Of a stretch of DNA of 36,470 nt, positions 1 to 11,026 are shown one piece after another. Under the pieces are notes generated by a model. It was not told the DNA's origin and searched no databases. It saw only the letters and a program-made list of their open reading frames with translations. The translations under genes were made by a program, and so were the position numbers. Numbering within the stretch: the stretch's first letter is position 1; each line of letters starts with the position of its first letter. The stretch lies in the NCBI GenBank assembly GCA_013115135.1, contig JABANP010000519.1, positions 1-36,470 on the forward strand, read 5' to 3'. The stretch comes from Perkinsus olseni. Lineage: Eukaryota > Perkinsozoa > Perkinsida > Perkinsidae.

Positions 1-1740
1 GAGGACCACTTTCAGGTATCGTGGTTGGCAGACCCGGATGATGAGGAATCTTCTGGCCCCGATACACAAGATCCAGGCGCGGGCGAGTCGCAGCCAGAAG
101 AAATGCTTGCTTCAACGTCTCCAGCCAGGCTGCGACGGAATGAGAGCTTTTCCATGGTAATGTAGTTGAATGGGCGACGGTTTAGCCTACTCCATAGTCA
201 TAAGTCCCTGCTGTGCGTCAGGATGAGGACTCGGCTCGAGGTCTCGAATCAGAGAATAGGGACGAGGAACCGCCCGCTCCACATGTAGATGCAAGAGCCA
301 CTGGCGGTGTATATGGTGTACGCTTGAGCAAGGTAGGAGTGCGCTAGTGGGCTGGGCCTCTCGCAGGGTCCGTTGCTGCGTCAGCACTACCGCGACTTGA
401 CGACGGGGGAGCTACGGGAGGACCACTTTCAGGTATCGTGGTTGGCAGACCCGGATGATGAGGAATCTTCTGGCCCCGATACACAAGATCCAGGCGCGGG
501 CGAGTCGCAGCCAGAAGAAATGCTTGCTTCAACGTCTCCAGCCAGGCTGCGACGGAATGAGAGCTTTTCCATGGTAATGTAGTTGAATGGGCGACGGTTT
601 AGCCTACTCCATAGTCATAAGTCCCTGCTGTGCGTCAGGATGAGGACTCGGCTCGAGGTCTCGAATCAGAGAATAGGGACGAGGAACCGCCCGCTCCACA
701 TGTAGAAGCAAGAGCCACTGGCGGTGTATATGGTGTACGCTTGAGCAAGGTAGGAGTGCGCTAGTGGGCTGGGCCTCTCGCAGGGTCCGTTGCTGCGTCA
801 GCACCTACCGCGACTTGACGACGGGGGAGCTACGGGAGGACCACTTTCAGGTATCGTGGTTGGCAGACCCGGATGATGAGGAATCTTCTGGCCCCGATAC
901 ACAAGATCCAGGCGCGGGCGAGTCGCAGCCAGAAGAAATGCTTGCTTCAACGTCTCCAGCCAGGCTGCGACGGAATGAGAGCTTTTCCATGGTAATGTAG
1001 TTGAATGGGCGACGGTTTAGCCTACTCCATAGTCATAAGTCCCCTGCTGTGCGTCAGGATGAGGACTCGGCTCGAGGTCTCGAATCAGAGAATAGGGACG
1101 AGGAACCGCCCGCTCCACATGTAGATGCAAGAGCCACTGGCGGTGTATATGGTGTACGCTTGAGCAAGGTAGGAGTGCGCTAGTGGGCTGGGCCTCTCGC
1201 AGGGTCAGTTGCTGCGTCAGCACTACCGCGACTTGACGACGGGGGAGCTACGGGAGGACCACTTTCAGGTATCGTGGTTGGCAGACCCGGATGATGAGGA
1301 ATCTTCTGGCCCCGATACACAAGATCCAGGCGCGGGCGAGTCGCAGCCAGAAGAAATGCTTGCTTCAACGTCTCCCAGCCAGGCTGCGACGGAATGAGAG
1401 CTTTTCCATGGTAATGTAGTTGAATGGGCGACGGTTTAGCCTACTCCATAGTCATAAGTCCCTGCTGTGCGTCAGGATGAGGACTCGGCTCGAGGTCTCG
1501 AATCAGAGAATAGGGACGAGGAACCGCCCGCTCCACATGTAGATGCAAGAGCCACTGGCGGTGTATATGGTGTACGCTTGAGCAAGGTAGGAGTGCGCTA
1601 GTGGGCTGGGCCTCTCGCAGGTTCCGTTGCTGCGTCAGCTCTACCGCGACTTGACGACGGCCCGTCGTCACGGGGGAGCTACAGGAGAACCGCTTTCAGG
1701 TATCGTGGTTGGCGGGCCCGGATGATGAGGAATCTTTTGG
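1..1740. repeat. Tandem satellite, ~418 bp unit, 4 copies plus a diverged fifth
   Basis: The unit beginning GAGGACCACTTTCAGG recurs at 1, 418, 836, 1254 and about 1685, giving spacings of 417, 418, 418 and 431 bp. The first four copies are nearly identical, with single-base indels such as an extra C near 806, 1042 and 1375. The fifth copy has a roughly 13 bp insertion (CCCGTCGTCACG) just before it and then diverges after GAGGAATCTT. The array is cut by the left window edge. The short ORFs inside it are repeated in every unit and broken by stops, so I do not call genes there. Near identity implies recent amplification or continuing homogenisation. The origin is unknown; it could be subtelomeric satellite or an expanded transposon end. 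Confidence 0.95.
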
Positions 1741-1831
1741 TTCTGCGGCGTCGAGTGGGTCTGATTTAGACTCAGAGGCCTTACAAGCTGTATCTCAAAC
1801 TAGTACGATTTCCCGGAAATCATTTCCGTAG
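1665..1831 (+). other. Possible C-terminal coding remnant at the array edge
   Basis: The diverged fifth unit reads openly as VVTGELQENRFQVSWLAGP and then an acidic, serine-rich tail ending at TAG (1829-1831). The four satellite copies encode the related stretch GELREDHFQVSWLADPDDEE before drifting into other sequence. I infer that the satellite amplified a segment taken from the 3' end of an ORF, possibly of a mobile element. The family is not recognised. From 1832 to about 2090 I see nothing recognisable. Confidence 0.25.
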
Positions 1832-2090
1832 AACTCGTATCATTGAATAATTAATGGTGAGCTGCATCAATGGTCGAAGATCTTTAAGCTGAATCCTGAG
1901 TGACTCAGTCGCTTTGTCGATATCCGATCGAAATCGGTTCTTAGCAGCAGTGTTTTGCACTGCATAGCTCCCCACAACTTCCCTCCATTTCATGTCATGT
2001 ATTTCGGCATCCTAATGAGAATCAGTTTAAGTAAATTAGTTTCAATCCATTCAACGTGATGCGTTCAGTTCCAGTCGGACGGTTTGCCAC

Positions 2091-4441
2091 CAAATTGTAC
2101 GTCCTCGAACAGTTTTGCCTCATCAGCTCATACCGTGAACTAACCGAAATCGACACAATCTCTTAAGATCTCGGTTAGATACAGTGTCCACCAATCATCA
2201 ATGTATCAGCTCAGTTGTTGATAACCGTCGGAATAGAACTGACTTCAAGGGGTCTGTTGTACAACTTTCTTCGCGCTGGAGTTGTCTGCAATCCTGGGTA
2301 GACCGCCTCCAGCTAACCGAACACTGCAATGCCCCGTAGAGTGTCGGTTAGCTTCTCTCTCAACCTCCTCGCACGGGCCTGAAACATCGGTCATTGTTAA
2401 CTATGTACCCGGGAATTACTGAACGATGATCTCACTGTTTGACCGTTTTGGTGATTCTTGAAACTAACCGAGATTAGTCTTAGCATTGTGAAGATTGGTT
2501 AGGCGCCTTTTGAGTTGAGCTGTTAGTTTGAGAGTGGCTCTACTCACGTGTGGGATGTAACTGAGGCCCTCGTAGCATGGCCGACGCGTTCCGGGTTGAT
2601 TCTAATCGATGAGGTGCCATGCAATGTATACCTCAGAAGCTTGTGTTCATGTATAGAACCTGTATCACAGACTGCAAGGCACAGTCATCTTGGTCAGGTT
2701 GCGTCGCATTCCGAACCACTGACTTGGTTCTCACCGACGATGACCGCGAGTGGGAATGGAATACCGGGAGAACCGTCACCGGCTCCTCCTACCACCACCA
2801 AATTGTACGTCCTCGAACAGTTTTGCCTCATCAGCTCATACCGTGAACTAACCGAAATCGACACAATCTCTTAAGATCTCGGTTAGATACAGTGTCCACC
2901 AATCATCAATGTATCAGCTCAGTTGTTGATAACCGTCGGAATAGAACTGACTTTAAGGGGTCTGTTGTACAACTTTCTTCGCGCTGGAGTTGTCTGCAAT
3001 CCTGGGTAGACCGCCTCCAGCTATCCGAACACTGCAATGCCCCGTAGAGTGTCGGTTAGCTTCTCTCTCAACCTCCTCGCACGGGCCTGAAACATCGGTC
3101 ATTGTTAACTATGTACCCGGGAATTACTGAACGATGATCTCACTGTTTGACCGTTTTGGTGATTCTTGAAACTAACCGAGATTAGTCTTAGCATTGTGAA
3201 GATTGGTTAGGCGCCTTTTGAGTTGAGCTGTTAGTTTGAGAGTGGCTCTACTCACGTGTGGGATGTAACTGAGGCCCTCGTAGCATGGCCGACGCGTTCC
3301 GGGTTGATTCTAATCGATGAGGTGCCATGCAGTGTATACCTCAGAAGCTTGTGTTCATGTATAGAACCTGTATCACAGACTGCAAGGCACAGTCATCTTG
3401 GTCAGGTTGCGTCGCATTCCGAACCACTGACTTGGTTCTCACCGACGATGACCGCGAGTGGGAATGGAATACCGGGAGAACCGTCACCGGCTCCTCCTAC
3501 CACCACCAAATTGTACGTCCTCGAACAGTTTTGCCTCATCAGCTCATACCGTGAACTAACCGAAATCGACACAATCTCTAAAGATCTGGGTTAGATACAG
3601 TGTCCACCAATGATCAGTGTATCAGCTCAGTTGTTGATAACCGTCGGAATAGAACTGACTTCAGGGGTCTGTTGCACAACTTTTTTCGCGCTGGAGTTGT
3701 CTGCAATCCTGGGTAGACCGCCTCCAGCTAACCGAACACTGCAATGCCCCGTAGAGTGTCGGTTAGCTTCTCTCTCAACCTTCTCGCACGGGCCTGAAAC
3801 ATCGGTCATTGTTAACTATGTACCCGGGAATTACTGAATGATGATCTCACTGTTTGACCGTCTTGGTGATTCTTGAAACTAACCGAGATTAGTCTTAGCA
3901 TTGTGAAGATTGGTTAGGCGCCTTTTGAGTTGAGCTGTTAGTTTGAGAGTGGCTCTACTCACGTGTGGGATGTAACTGAGGCCCTCGTAGCATGGCCGAC
4001 GCGTTCCGGGTTGATTCTAATCGATGAGGTGCCATGCAATGTATACCTCAGAAGCTTGTGTTCATGTATAGAACCTGTATCACAGACTGCAAGGCACAGT
4101 CATCTTGGTCAGGTTGCGTCGCATTCCGAACCACTGACTTGGTTCTCACCGACGATGACCGCGAGTGGGAATGGAATACCGGGAGAACCGTCACCGGCTC
4201 CTCCTACCACCACCAAATTGTACGTCCTCGAACAGTTTTGCCTCATCAGCTCATACCGTGAACTAACCGAAATCGACACAATCTCTTAAGATCTCGGTTA
4301 GATACAGTGTCCACCAATCATCAATGTATCAGCTCAGTTGTTGATAACCGTCGGAATAGAACTGACTTTAAGGGGTCTGTTGTACAACTTTCTTCGCGCT
4401 GGCGTTGTCTGCAATCCTGGGTAGACCGCCTCCAGCTAACC
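2091..4441. repeat. Tandem satellite, ~708 bp unit, 3 full copies plus a partial
   Basis: Units begin CAAATTGTACGTCCTCGAAC at 2091, 2799, 3507 and 4214 (spacings 708, 708 and 707 bp). The fourth is truncated at about 4441, after CTCCAGCTAACCG, where unique transposase sequence begins. Each unit carries several copies of CTAACCGA in both orientations. These form imperfect hairpins, for example 2140-2178 (CTAACCGAAATC/GATCTCGGTTAG) and 2313-2351 (CTAACCGAACACT/AGTGTCGGTTAG). Short ORFs recur once per unit and are not genes. Position suggests that the array is the extended 5' end or subterminal region of the MULE next to it. Confidence 0.93.
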
Positions 4442-4444
4442 GAT

Positions 4445-6991
4445 ATGGATACCGGATATGGCAACGGCGGAGAGGGATCGGACCAAGCCAATATCTGGGA
4501 AGAGGAGGCTTTTTATACCGTTCGCGGCTCCATAGATGCAACTATTGTGAGCTACCTGGAGGAGAAGCCTTTCCTTCAACGAGAGAAGAGCCGGTTCGAG
4601 GGCAGACGTTCGGTTGTGCTTCTGTGCAAGCGCAGGGCTCCTACCGGTGACCAACAAGCAACAAGTTCGACTAGCCGACCCCAACCCACCTGGAGGGCTT
4701 GGCCTGACGATGTGTGCGCCATGTCGTCCATCCTAGTGGTCCAGAGGGGTCCACCAGGTTCACGCCGATGCTACTTCTACGGCCTTAAAGCCTCTGCCCG
4801 CAGCAGGTCCCAGTGGCTCCAACATGACCACAAGCATGAAACATGGGTCTGCCGGTCGAGTACTATCTTTCCTACACTGGTGGATATCGCCGCTGAGGAG
4901 GTAGCCCGTAGACCTACTCTCACTGCAGGTGATCTCAAGAGCATCTGGGAGAAGTACAGAGAAGAAGGGAGACTCTCACAACGTGACGTCGATTGGCTTG
5001 ACCTTAGATCGTGCGATCCGGGGTACCCCTCTGTGAAGGGGAACATCCGGAACCTTCTGACATCGTTGACGAAGCGAAAGGAGGCTGGGATGCGGTTGGA
5101 TAATTTTCTCACTAGCATCAAGCATCTCCGTATTGACCACCACTCGCGGAAGGATGTGTCGCTCATCGTCGACGCAATACTGCGTCATGATAGCGGGGAT
5201 GATCTTCCGGGAGACTTGAGCCTGCGACAACTCACCAATATTTGTGTAACTACGAATGATCCATTGGTAAAGGTTGACCCTACCTCTGGTGAGCTCAGCA
5301 GGCTTGCCATCCTCTTCACCTCTCCCCTGATGCTAGCAAACTACGTGCAGGGTGAACAGGCTGCGATAGATTGTACCTTCAATCTACTCGCTGGTAAGGT
5401 CACGGTGCTCACTTTGGCCACTCTCACTGCAGGCGGGTCATCAAAACCGGCTGCCCTGGCTCTCGTCAAGAGCGAGAACACGGCCGATATAGTAGCCGCT
5501 CTGGGCCAGCTCCACGATTTGCTGAGCCATCTAGAGCTCTCCATCCCTAAAATTAAGCGGATAGTGCAGGACGGCTCGACGGCATTGAACTCAGCGATTC
5601 ATCAGATCTACCCCACCTCTGTGGCTGACTCTGTCACTAGCTGCTACTTCCACTTCATGCAACTCGCCAAGTCCAAGAAGCCCTCAGGCATGGCGGTGGC
5701 TACGTGGTTGGAGTTCAAGTCTGACCTGAGAACAGTAGCTCTGGCACACACTATTCATGAGTTCTGCACCTTGCTCGCGCTCCTTCGCGCTAAGTGGGTG
5801 GATCGGCAAGACGCTGACATCTTGGACTTGTTCGAGAGCCTTGACGATGGGGGATGGTTGGATATCTCCCACTTCAGATCCCGCTGGGCCGCCTGCTTCA
5901 CTGGAGCAACTTCTGGTAGAACTTCGAACTCCTTAGAAACCTACCACCGAGTCCTAAAAAGCGCTTTTCTACAAGGCCGAACGATGAGAACTCTCTCACA
6001 GTTTGCTGCAGCGCTGGATGATGAAGGCTTCCGCAAAGCGTCGATCCACAATAAGGAGAAAATACCAGGCAGGCTAGTGGATGACGAAGACCGTCGGCAC
6101 GCCTTCAAATATAGGGGCACGTTCGCGGCCCTACCGAGAACTGTTGCAGGACCTGCTAGCAGTGAGTGCCCGCGGGAAGACTGCTCTGGTCACTGTACCC
6201 GGGTGTCCCATTACTTGGCCCCAGATGAGACGGTCTATCTCTTCATAGATTCAGATAGTCCCTCTGGTACTCTTCCGACGACGCTGCCCGAGGCGGAGGA
6301 ATTCGTCAGCCACGACTTTGCGGTGACCAAAAGAGTGACCTGTGCATACGATCATTTCGACGATGCCAAGAGAGCTCTCCGGAACCTACACTTGGTGTCT
6401 TTTAAGACTTCGTCGAGGGTGGACCGGCTACCGCAAGCCGGCGGTCCTCATTGTACCTGTTTGGAGTACGCTCGTCACTCCAAATGCGATCACGTAGTAC
6501 TACTATCAAAGTACCTAGCAACAGACGACGCAGATGCGTGGGACAAGATAGAGGCACGGATCGGCAGAGCTGCAGCCAGGGGCCCTAGCGGCGTGAGCAA
6601 CGAGTTACCTGTGGATGCGAGATACGGAGTACGGCGGCCGGCTCGATCTTCTAGAGGAGCTGCGCGTCCGACGGAGCAGTCCATCGATCAACTCCTGAGA
6701 GAGTATCAGTGGCCAAGTCACGAGATGCCTACTGATGAGCAGTTGGGAACTTTACATTCGAAGGAGCTGGCAGGCTGTTGCGGAGGCCTAGATGACCACT
6801 CCCTGGCAGTTTACTGCAGCTCCCGTCGATGCGCGAGATCGGGCTGGTGGCATGCAGATTGTGCGACGTCATGGGCGAATGCACGCTCGCTTGAGCCGCC
6901 TAATCTGGAAGACGAGAGCATACCGTGGCACTGCGCCCGTTGCACGTCAAGGAGAGGTCGGAAGCGGAAGCGTGACCTACCGATTACGTGA
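4445..6991 (+). CDS. MULE transposase with SWIM and PHD-like zinc fingers
   Basis: One uninterrupted ORF of 848 codons from the first in-frame ATG. The frame is open further upstream into the satellite, but without an ATG. A DDE catalytic triad is visible: D309 (AIDCTF), D376 (VQDGSTAL) and E498 (NSLETYHRVLK). The C400-x2-H403 motif (CYFHF) typical of MULEs lies after the second Asp. A SWIM zinc finger follows at about 670-683 (CTC..SKCDH). The last ~70 residues are Cys/His-rich (YCSSRRC, WWHADC, WHCARC), like a PHD finger, and end in a basic tail resembling a nuclear signal. The N-terminal ~130 residues may be a FLYWCH/FAR1-like DNA-binding region, but I cannot confirm this. With all catalytic residues and no stops, it looks intact. 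The start lies within a few bases of the satellite edge, so its promoter probably sits in the repeats. Confidence 0.92.
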   Translation: MDTGYGNGGEGSDQANIWEEEAFYTVRGSIDATIVSYLEEKPFLQREKSRFEGRRSVVLLCKRRAPTGDQQATSSTSRPQPTWRAWPDDVCAMSSILVVQRGPPGSRRCYFYGLKASARSRSQWLQHDHKHETWVCRSSTIFPTLVDIAAEEVARRPTLTAGDLKSIWEKYREEGRLSQRDVDWLDLRSCDPGYPSVKGNIRNLLTSLTKRKEAGMRLDNFLTSIKHLRIDHHSRKDVSLIVDAILRHDSGDDLPGDLSLRQLTNICVTTNDPLVKVDPTSGELSRLAILFTSPLMLANYVQGEQAAIDCTFNLLAGKVTVLTLATLTAGGSSKPAALALVKSENTADIVAALGQLHDLLSHLELSIPKIKRIVQDGSTALNSAIHQIYPTSVADSVTSCYFHFMQLAKSKKPSGMAVATWLEFKSDLRTVALAHTIHEFCTLLALLRAKWVDRQDADILDLFESLDDGGWLDISHFRSRWAACFTGATSGRTSNSLETYHRVLKSAFLQGRTMRTLSQFAAALDDEGFRKASIHNKEKIPGRLVDDEDRRHAFKYRGTFAALPRTVAGPASSECPREDCSGHCTRVSHYLAPDETVYLFIDSDSPSGTLPTTLPEAEEFVSHDFAVTKRVTCAYDHFDDAKRALRNLHLVSFKTSSRVDRLPQAGGPHCTCLEYARHSKCDHVVLLSKYLATDDADAWDKIEARIGRAAARGPSGVSNELPVDARYGVRRPARSSRGAARPTEQSIDQLLREYQWPSHEMPTDEQLGTLHSKELAGCCGGLDDHSLAVYCSSRRCARSGWWHADCATSWANARSLEPPNLEDESIPWHCARCTSRRGRKRKRDLPIT

Positions 6992-7937
6992 CTCAGCGAA
7001 GGTAACTTTTTGTCGCTCTTCTGTCGCTTACGGTGTGGGCGAATCTTCAGTTACCTGCTTCAGTCACCTCCGACAAACGCAGTAGATGTCAACGCTCTCA
7101 TGATGAGAGTCTGATCGAAGGCAACTCGACATGACTTACCACTAATTAGTTTCTCTATTGGCAGCTGGAACTGTCGTGTGTAGTCGCGTGGTTGATGTGA
7201 CAGACTGTCACTGACAGTCACTCGAGGATTAACATCACGTCACGATAAGCTTAAACGGATAAGCCACATTCTCCGGTGATTTCATTGGGTAGCCACGGAA
7301 GAGCAGACGGGGACAGAGTCTACGCTACTACGTGATGTGCGTGCGGGACATGGCGTCACCGCGGGCCCTGGGCTTACACGCGCGCAAGGCTAAGCTATGG
7401 CAGCTTAGCTATAACACCTTCACCCTCAGAAGCACATGCATTGACTTAACGTAAAGGAGGAAAGGGCAGCAGCAGGCCGCTAGCTCGATTGGCAAGCGAA
7501 GAGAGCAAGGCCTCTAAACAGACGGCACACAACTTGTTCATTGGCAATACATGCGCAATGCACAAGAGATCGATCAAGATGGCGTAAAGGCAGTCGCAGG
7601 TTCGAACCGCACACCACGCATTTCTCCAGCATATATATCCCCCAGTTCCGCGCGCGTTGCAGGTGGATTGCGTTGCCTCATGCATGGCGTGAGACACCCT
7701 TGGGCGGCCGTAGGCCGCCCTTTTGTCGTCGAGTTAGAGAAAGCGTGTTGAGGCGTTTGGTGCTGGTGAGCCCTCTCACTGGTGTGGGTGAGCCCTCTAT
7801 GCAGATATTCGTGGCGCGCGGGAAAAGTAGCAGGGGCCTCTTCTTCTTCCTGGGGCGTACTATTTATTGTTGTTATTGTAGTTCTCTTGTTCTACCTTAG
7901 TGTAGAAGTAAGCACCCATTTGTTGTGTACTATTACT
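6992..7937. other. Intergenic region with hairpins, no gene seen
   Basis: No convincing ORF. Notable items are the palindrome at 7203-7219, a B-box-like GGTTCGAACC near 7598, and a perfect GC-rich hairpin at 7702-7720 followed by TTTT. An ATTCGTGGCGCGCG stretch near 7806 resembles the family B intron core. The last ~200 bp should hold the promoter and 5' UTR of the Mei2-like gene. Confidence 0.6.
7702..7724. other. GC-rich perfect hairpin plus T-run
   Basis: GGGCGGCC (7702-7709), loop GTA, GGCCGCCC (7713-7720), then TTTT. In form this is like a simple stem-loop terminator. In a eukaryote it could end a Pol III transcript or be incidental. The GGTTCGAACC near 7598 is a possible B box upstream, but the only A-box-like string lies too close to it. 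Confidence 0.4.
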
Positions 7938-9446
7938 ATGATGACCGCCGCTTCGCCGTTGGATCCCTACAGTACCGCTGCCAATGCTTGGCGACCTCAA
8001 CAGAACTATCAGACCGCTACTACTACTGGTGCTGATAATAACGATGATGATTTGCAGAGGCTGATGGACGCTCTCTCTCCCGAGGACCAAGCCTGCATCA
8101 GGATGCTCCTTCGGGGGACTAAAGCGCCACAGGCTCCTGGCAACATCCCATATACAGGTAATATGGTATCTTAGCTTCAACCATGAAAGATACAAAATAG
8201 GTCAAGATGGTGACCATGTTGAGAACCTTGGTCAGGTCAGCAACTTTCATCGACTCTCTTCGACAGTGGAGATCTCTCTCCTGAGTCCACCACTGCTTCC
8301 TCGTCATCCTGCAATGACCTCACACCCCAGCCCATGCTTGCCGTCCCTTCTAGCATCATCGATGCATGCAACAACATCATCAACAAGAACAACAACCAAA
8401 GCCCTGCTTCTCCATCGTCGTGCTGCTCTCCTGCTGCCCCGCCGTTGCCACACAAGGCAGATGCTACCGGCATGAGTTTAACCGCTCGAAGAAGAAAAGT
8501 AGGTCCCCTCATCTCTCTAAAATCCCTCTCTTATTATTACCATCAGGCTCGTCGTCAAAACCGTGTTGCTAGTTGCAGCCGTTCTCCTGCCGTCAATGAT
8601 GCCGAGGGCTACAGCACCCCTAACAGCCCAGTCTCCTGCGTCTCAGAGGTCACTACCGCCGCCCCTACCACGACTGCTGCTATGCCGCCTCTCTCTGGTC
8701 CCACAACCATGATGATCCGTAACGTCCCCAAGCGCTATACTCAGCGTATGCTCATACAGGAGCTCACCGGTCGCGGTTTCGAAGGCACTTTTGATTTCTT
8801 TTATCTGCCTACGGACATCTCGTCTGGGAGAAATCTGGGTTACGCTTTCGTCAACTTTCTCACCCCTGCCCTGGCGGCAACATTCAAGTCGGTATTTCAC
8901 AAGTTGCAGCTGCCCGGCAGTGGTAGTCTCTCGACGTTCGGCGATGCTGCTGGTGCCAACAACAATTGCCTCAGCATCTCCGTGGCTGTGGTTCAAGGCC
9001 TGAAGAGAAACCTGGACAATCTCGTCAGGAACGCTAGTGTCCACAGGATCAAAAATCCGGAGTACCTCCCCCTCGTTGTGGATCCTGTCCATGGCTGTCT
9101 GGCCCCTTATATGGTACCACCTCATGCTGGTCACAAGCCGCAACAGCAGGCCCGTCACGGCGTCGCTAGACTGCCCTCGCCGTCGTTGAGTCCTGCAGTT
9201 GAGCAGCAGCAGCAGCAGGGCGGGAGGAGGCGTAGTAGTGAGAAGCACCATCATCGTCAGGGAAAGCAGAGCAATACCCAGGCAGTACAAAATGTAGTAG
9301 ACGGGTCGGGAAATTGCCGATTTGTTTTACTTTTTTCCAGCAGTGATTTTCAGGCGCCCTCTGTTCTGCTGCAACCCATCCCAACCTCTCCTTCTTTCGC
9401 CTACTACCCAACTCTCTTCGACTGCCAACAGCAGCCGCAGCAGTAG
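7938..9446 (+). CDS. Mei2-like RNA-binding protein (C-terminal RRM)
   Basis: Exon 1 is 7938-8157, starting at the first of two ATGs (MMTAASPLD). Intron 8158-8235 (GT-AG) joins it in frame to 8236-9446. At about residues 229-372 the protein has the Mei2 type of RNA recognition motif: TTMMIRNVPKRYT, DFFYLPTDISSGRNLGYAFVNF, then a long insert and QGLKRNLDNLVRNASVHR. Mei2-like proteins bind RNA in meiotic or developmental control; that role here is inference from family. Flanking regions are low in complexity (Asn, Ser, Gln, His runs). Two stretches, 8499-8546 (48 bp) and 9294-9353 (60 bp), start with GT, end with CAG, are multiples of three and hold no stop. They may be spliced or retained. Length is 476 aa unspliced, about 440 aa spliced. 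Intron 1 carries an inverted copy of the family A element. Confidence 0.88.
8158..8235 (+). repeat. Intron 1 of Mei2-like gene: family A introner copy, inverted
   Basis: A 78 bp GT-AG intron. It contains GGTATCTTAGCTTCAACC, then ATGAAAGATAC, an inverted repeat (GTATCTT/AAGATAC), followed by AAAATAGGTCAAG. Read on the minus strand, CTTGACCTATTTTGTATC is identical to the first intron of the OTU-like gene (22585-22644). Here the element is antisense to the host gene. Confidence 0.8.
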
Positions 9447-11026
9447 TAGTGGTCATTGTCGTTATCATTAGCAGCAAGTAGTAGCAGCATTGGTGGTGGT
9501 AATCTTCTGCTGTAGCTGATCTTCTAGGAGATGGTGATGGTTTGCTCATATTTTATCAGAGTTCTAGGGTCTGCCATTACTGCAGCAGATTCTACGTACT
9601 CTGTCGAATTCGTCGTTCGAACCATCATCATCGGTATTGGTCTATTCATGTGCTCAACGGTCATCAACAGCATTCTAGTAAGTACTATCATCATCGTCAT
9701 ATTGCCTGACTTTATTGTTTGACCCCCAGTACTTACTACCGGTGACCTCTGTTCTCCCTCTACCGCCATCACCGCTGCTGCTGCGTCGCCCCTTGCTGAT
9801 GTATGCTACTCGTGCCAGTTATTGTCATCATCATCGTCGTCGTGTTGAATGACCTTTATTGCGGATTATCATTGATGATTCTACCCATCCCCTCCCGTTC
9901 TTTACGAAGAAGCCGAAAACTCGTGTATGATGTTGCCCAGGCTGCGGCTGTGGCGGCGGTGACAGTTTGCAGCAGCAGCAGCAGCCACTACAACTACCCT
10001 TCTACCACTGCGTCTTGCGGTCCACCTCAACCATCTATTTTCATTGCTAGGCATCGTTATTGCCGACTACTACTACTACGGCGATTTTCACTGGAATGAG
10101 TGGGAAATTCTCATCCAGTGCCACTTCCCTCTTCCCTTCGACCTCTCATCATCATAACAGCTCACAGTGGCCCAAGCTATCACGTTCACAGAAGCCAATA
10201 ATCATACAGTGAGGCCTTTTCATTCTCCTGCTGTTGCTTATGGTGATGTGATTATACCGGTATGGTCGGGGGTAGAGAGTGGTTACCCCTTTTTGAGGTT
10301 GTCGACTATTGATTGGAATAGGGTTAATTCTTTCTGCTGCTGCTGTTACTGTCCTCTATCATCGCCTCAGGGAGGAACGGCTCTCCCTCTGCCACAGAAC
10401 GACCAACAACATCATCACTAGTTCGCCACTTATTCTTCTTCGTCATTATCGTTGTGATTTTTCCTTTGGAGCGTCGGCAGCCACGGTATGGTTGTGGCAG
10501 CGGCTCCCCTCAGATTATTGTTCTCCCGTCGTTGTTGTCGTGGTCGTAGTATTAGTACTTGTCGTCATCTTCATCCTCGGTTGCAAATGACAACAGTTGA
10601 TCTGGGATGTTGGTTACCGTAGGTTATGGTATCACCGTAGTAGGTCTGTCTCCGTCGGCGCGTTGTATCACCAGCAACAGCAGCAACAGCAGCAGCATTG
10701 ATTCTCGGTCTCCATTATACTAGTCCCTCACAAACTACACAGAAATAGTGACGGGATTGGAGACCACAGGCTGCTGCTGCCTCGCCGTCATGACGTTGGC
10801 AGAGGCCGCCCAGCAGCAGAAGCGATGATGATCACCTCAACGGGTTAGTATTGGTATCATCTTCGTTCCTGCTGCTGCCCTGCCATTACTACTACTTTGC
10901 TTCTGTACATTGATTGTACTACTGTTTTGCATCGATGGGAGTCTTATCATCACTACGGTCATCATCACTCCGCGGTCGTTGTTGTGTTGTCCAGTACGGG
11001 GGGCCATCGACAAGCCTTAGTAAACT
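9447..11026. repeat. Low-complexity, trinucleotide-rich intergenic DNA
   Basis: About 1.6 kb dominated by CAG/CTG, CAT/ATC and GTT/GTC runs, e.g. near 9971 (CAGCAGCAGCAGC) and 10674-10698. Short ORFs encode hydrophobic or Ser/His homopolymer-like peptides and show no domain. It includes the 3' UTR of the Mei2-like gene and the promoter of the next gene. I see no further gene here. Confidence 0.7.

Larger units (their letters stand above)
2091..6991 (+). mobile_element. MULE-type DNA transposon (boundaries not established)
   Basis: The element is recognised by its transposase (4445-6991) and by the tandem array that abuts the ORF directly. Many MULEs have long or tandemly repeated terminal regions, and the dense CTAACCGA/TCGGTTAG motifs would suit transposase binding. 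No matching inverted copy of the left array is visible between 6992 and 7600. The right end is therefore either lost, very short or unrelated in sequence. A small palindrome, GACTGTCACTGACAGTC, at 7203-7219 is one candidate right-end feature. No target-site duplication could be assigned. Confidence 0.55.

Noticed and set aside
2548..4289. Repeated ~108-codon ORFs in the 708 bp array
   Set aside because: The same frame recurs once per unit purely because of the tandem repeat; it has no domain.
4307..4444. A longer transposase start within the satellite
   Set aside because: That start would be GTG, which eukaryotes rarely use, and the stretch is satellite sequence. The first ATG is 4445.
7560..7724. 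A Pol III small RNA gene (GGTTCGAACC, then hairpin and TTTT)
   Set aside because: The only A-box-like string, TGGCGTAAAGG, lies too close to the B box, and no tRNA fold forms.
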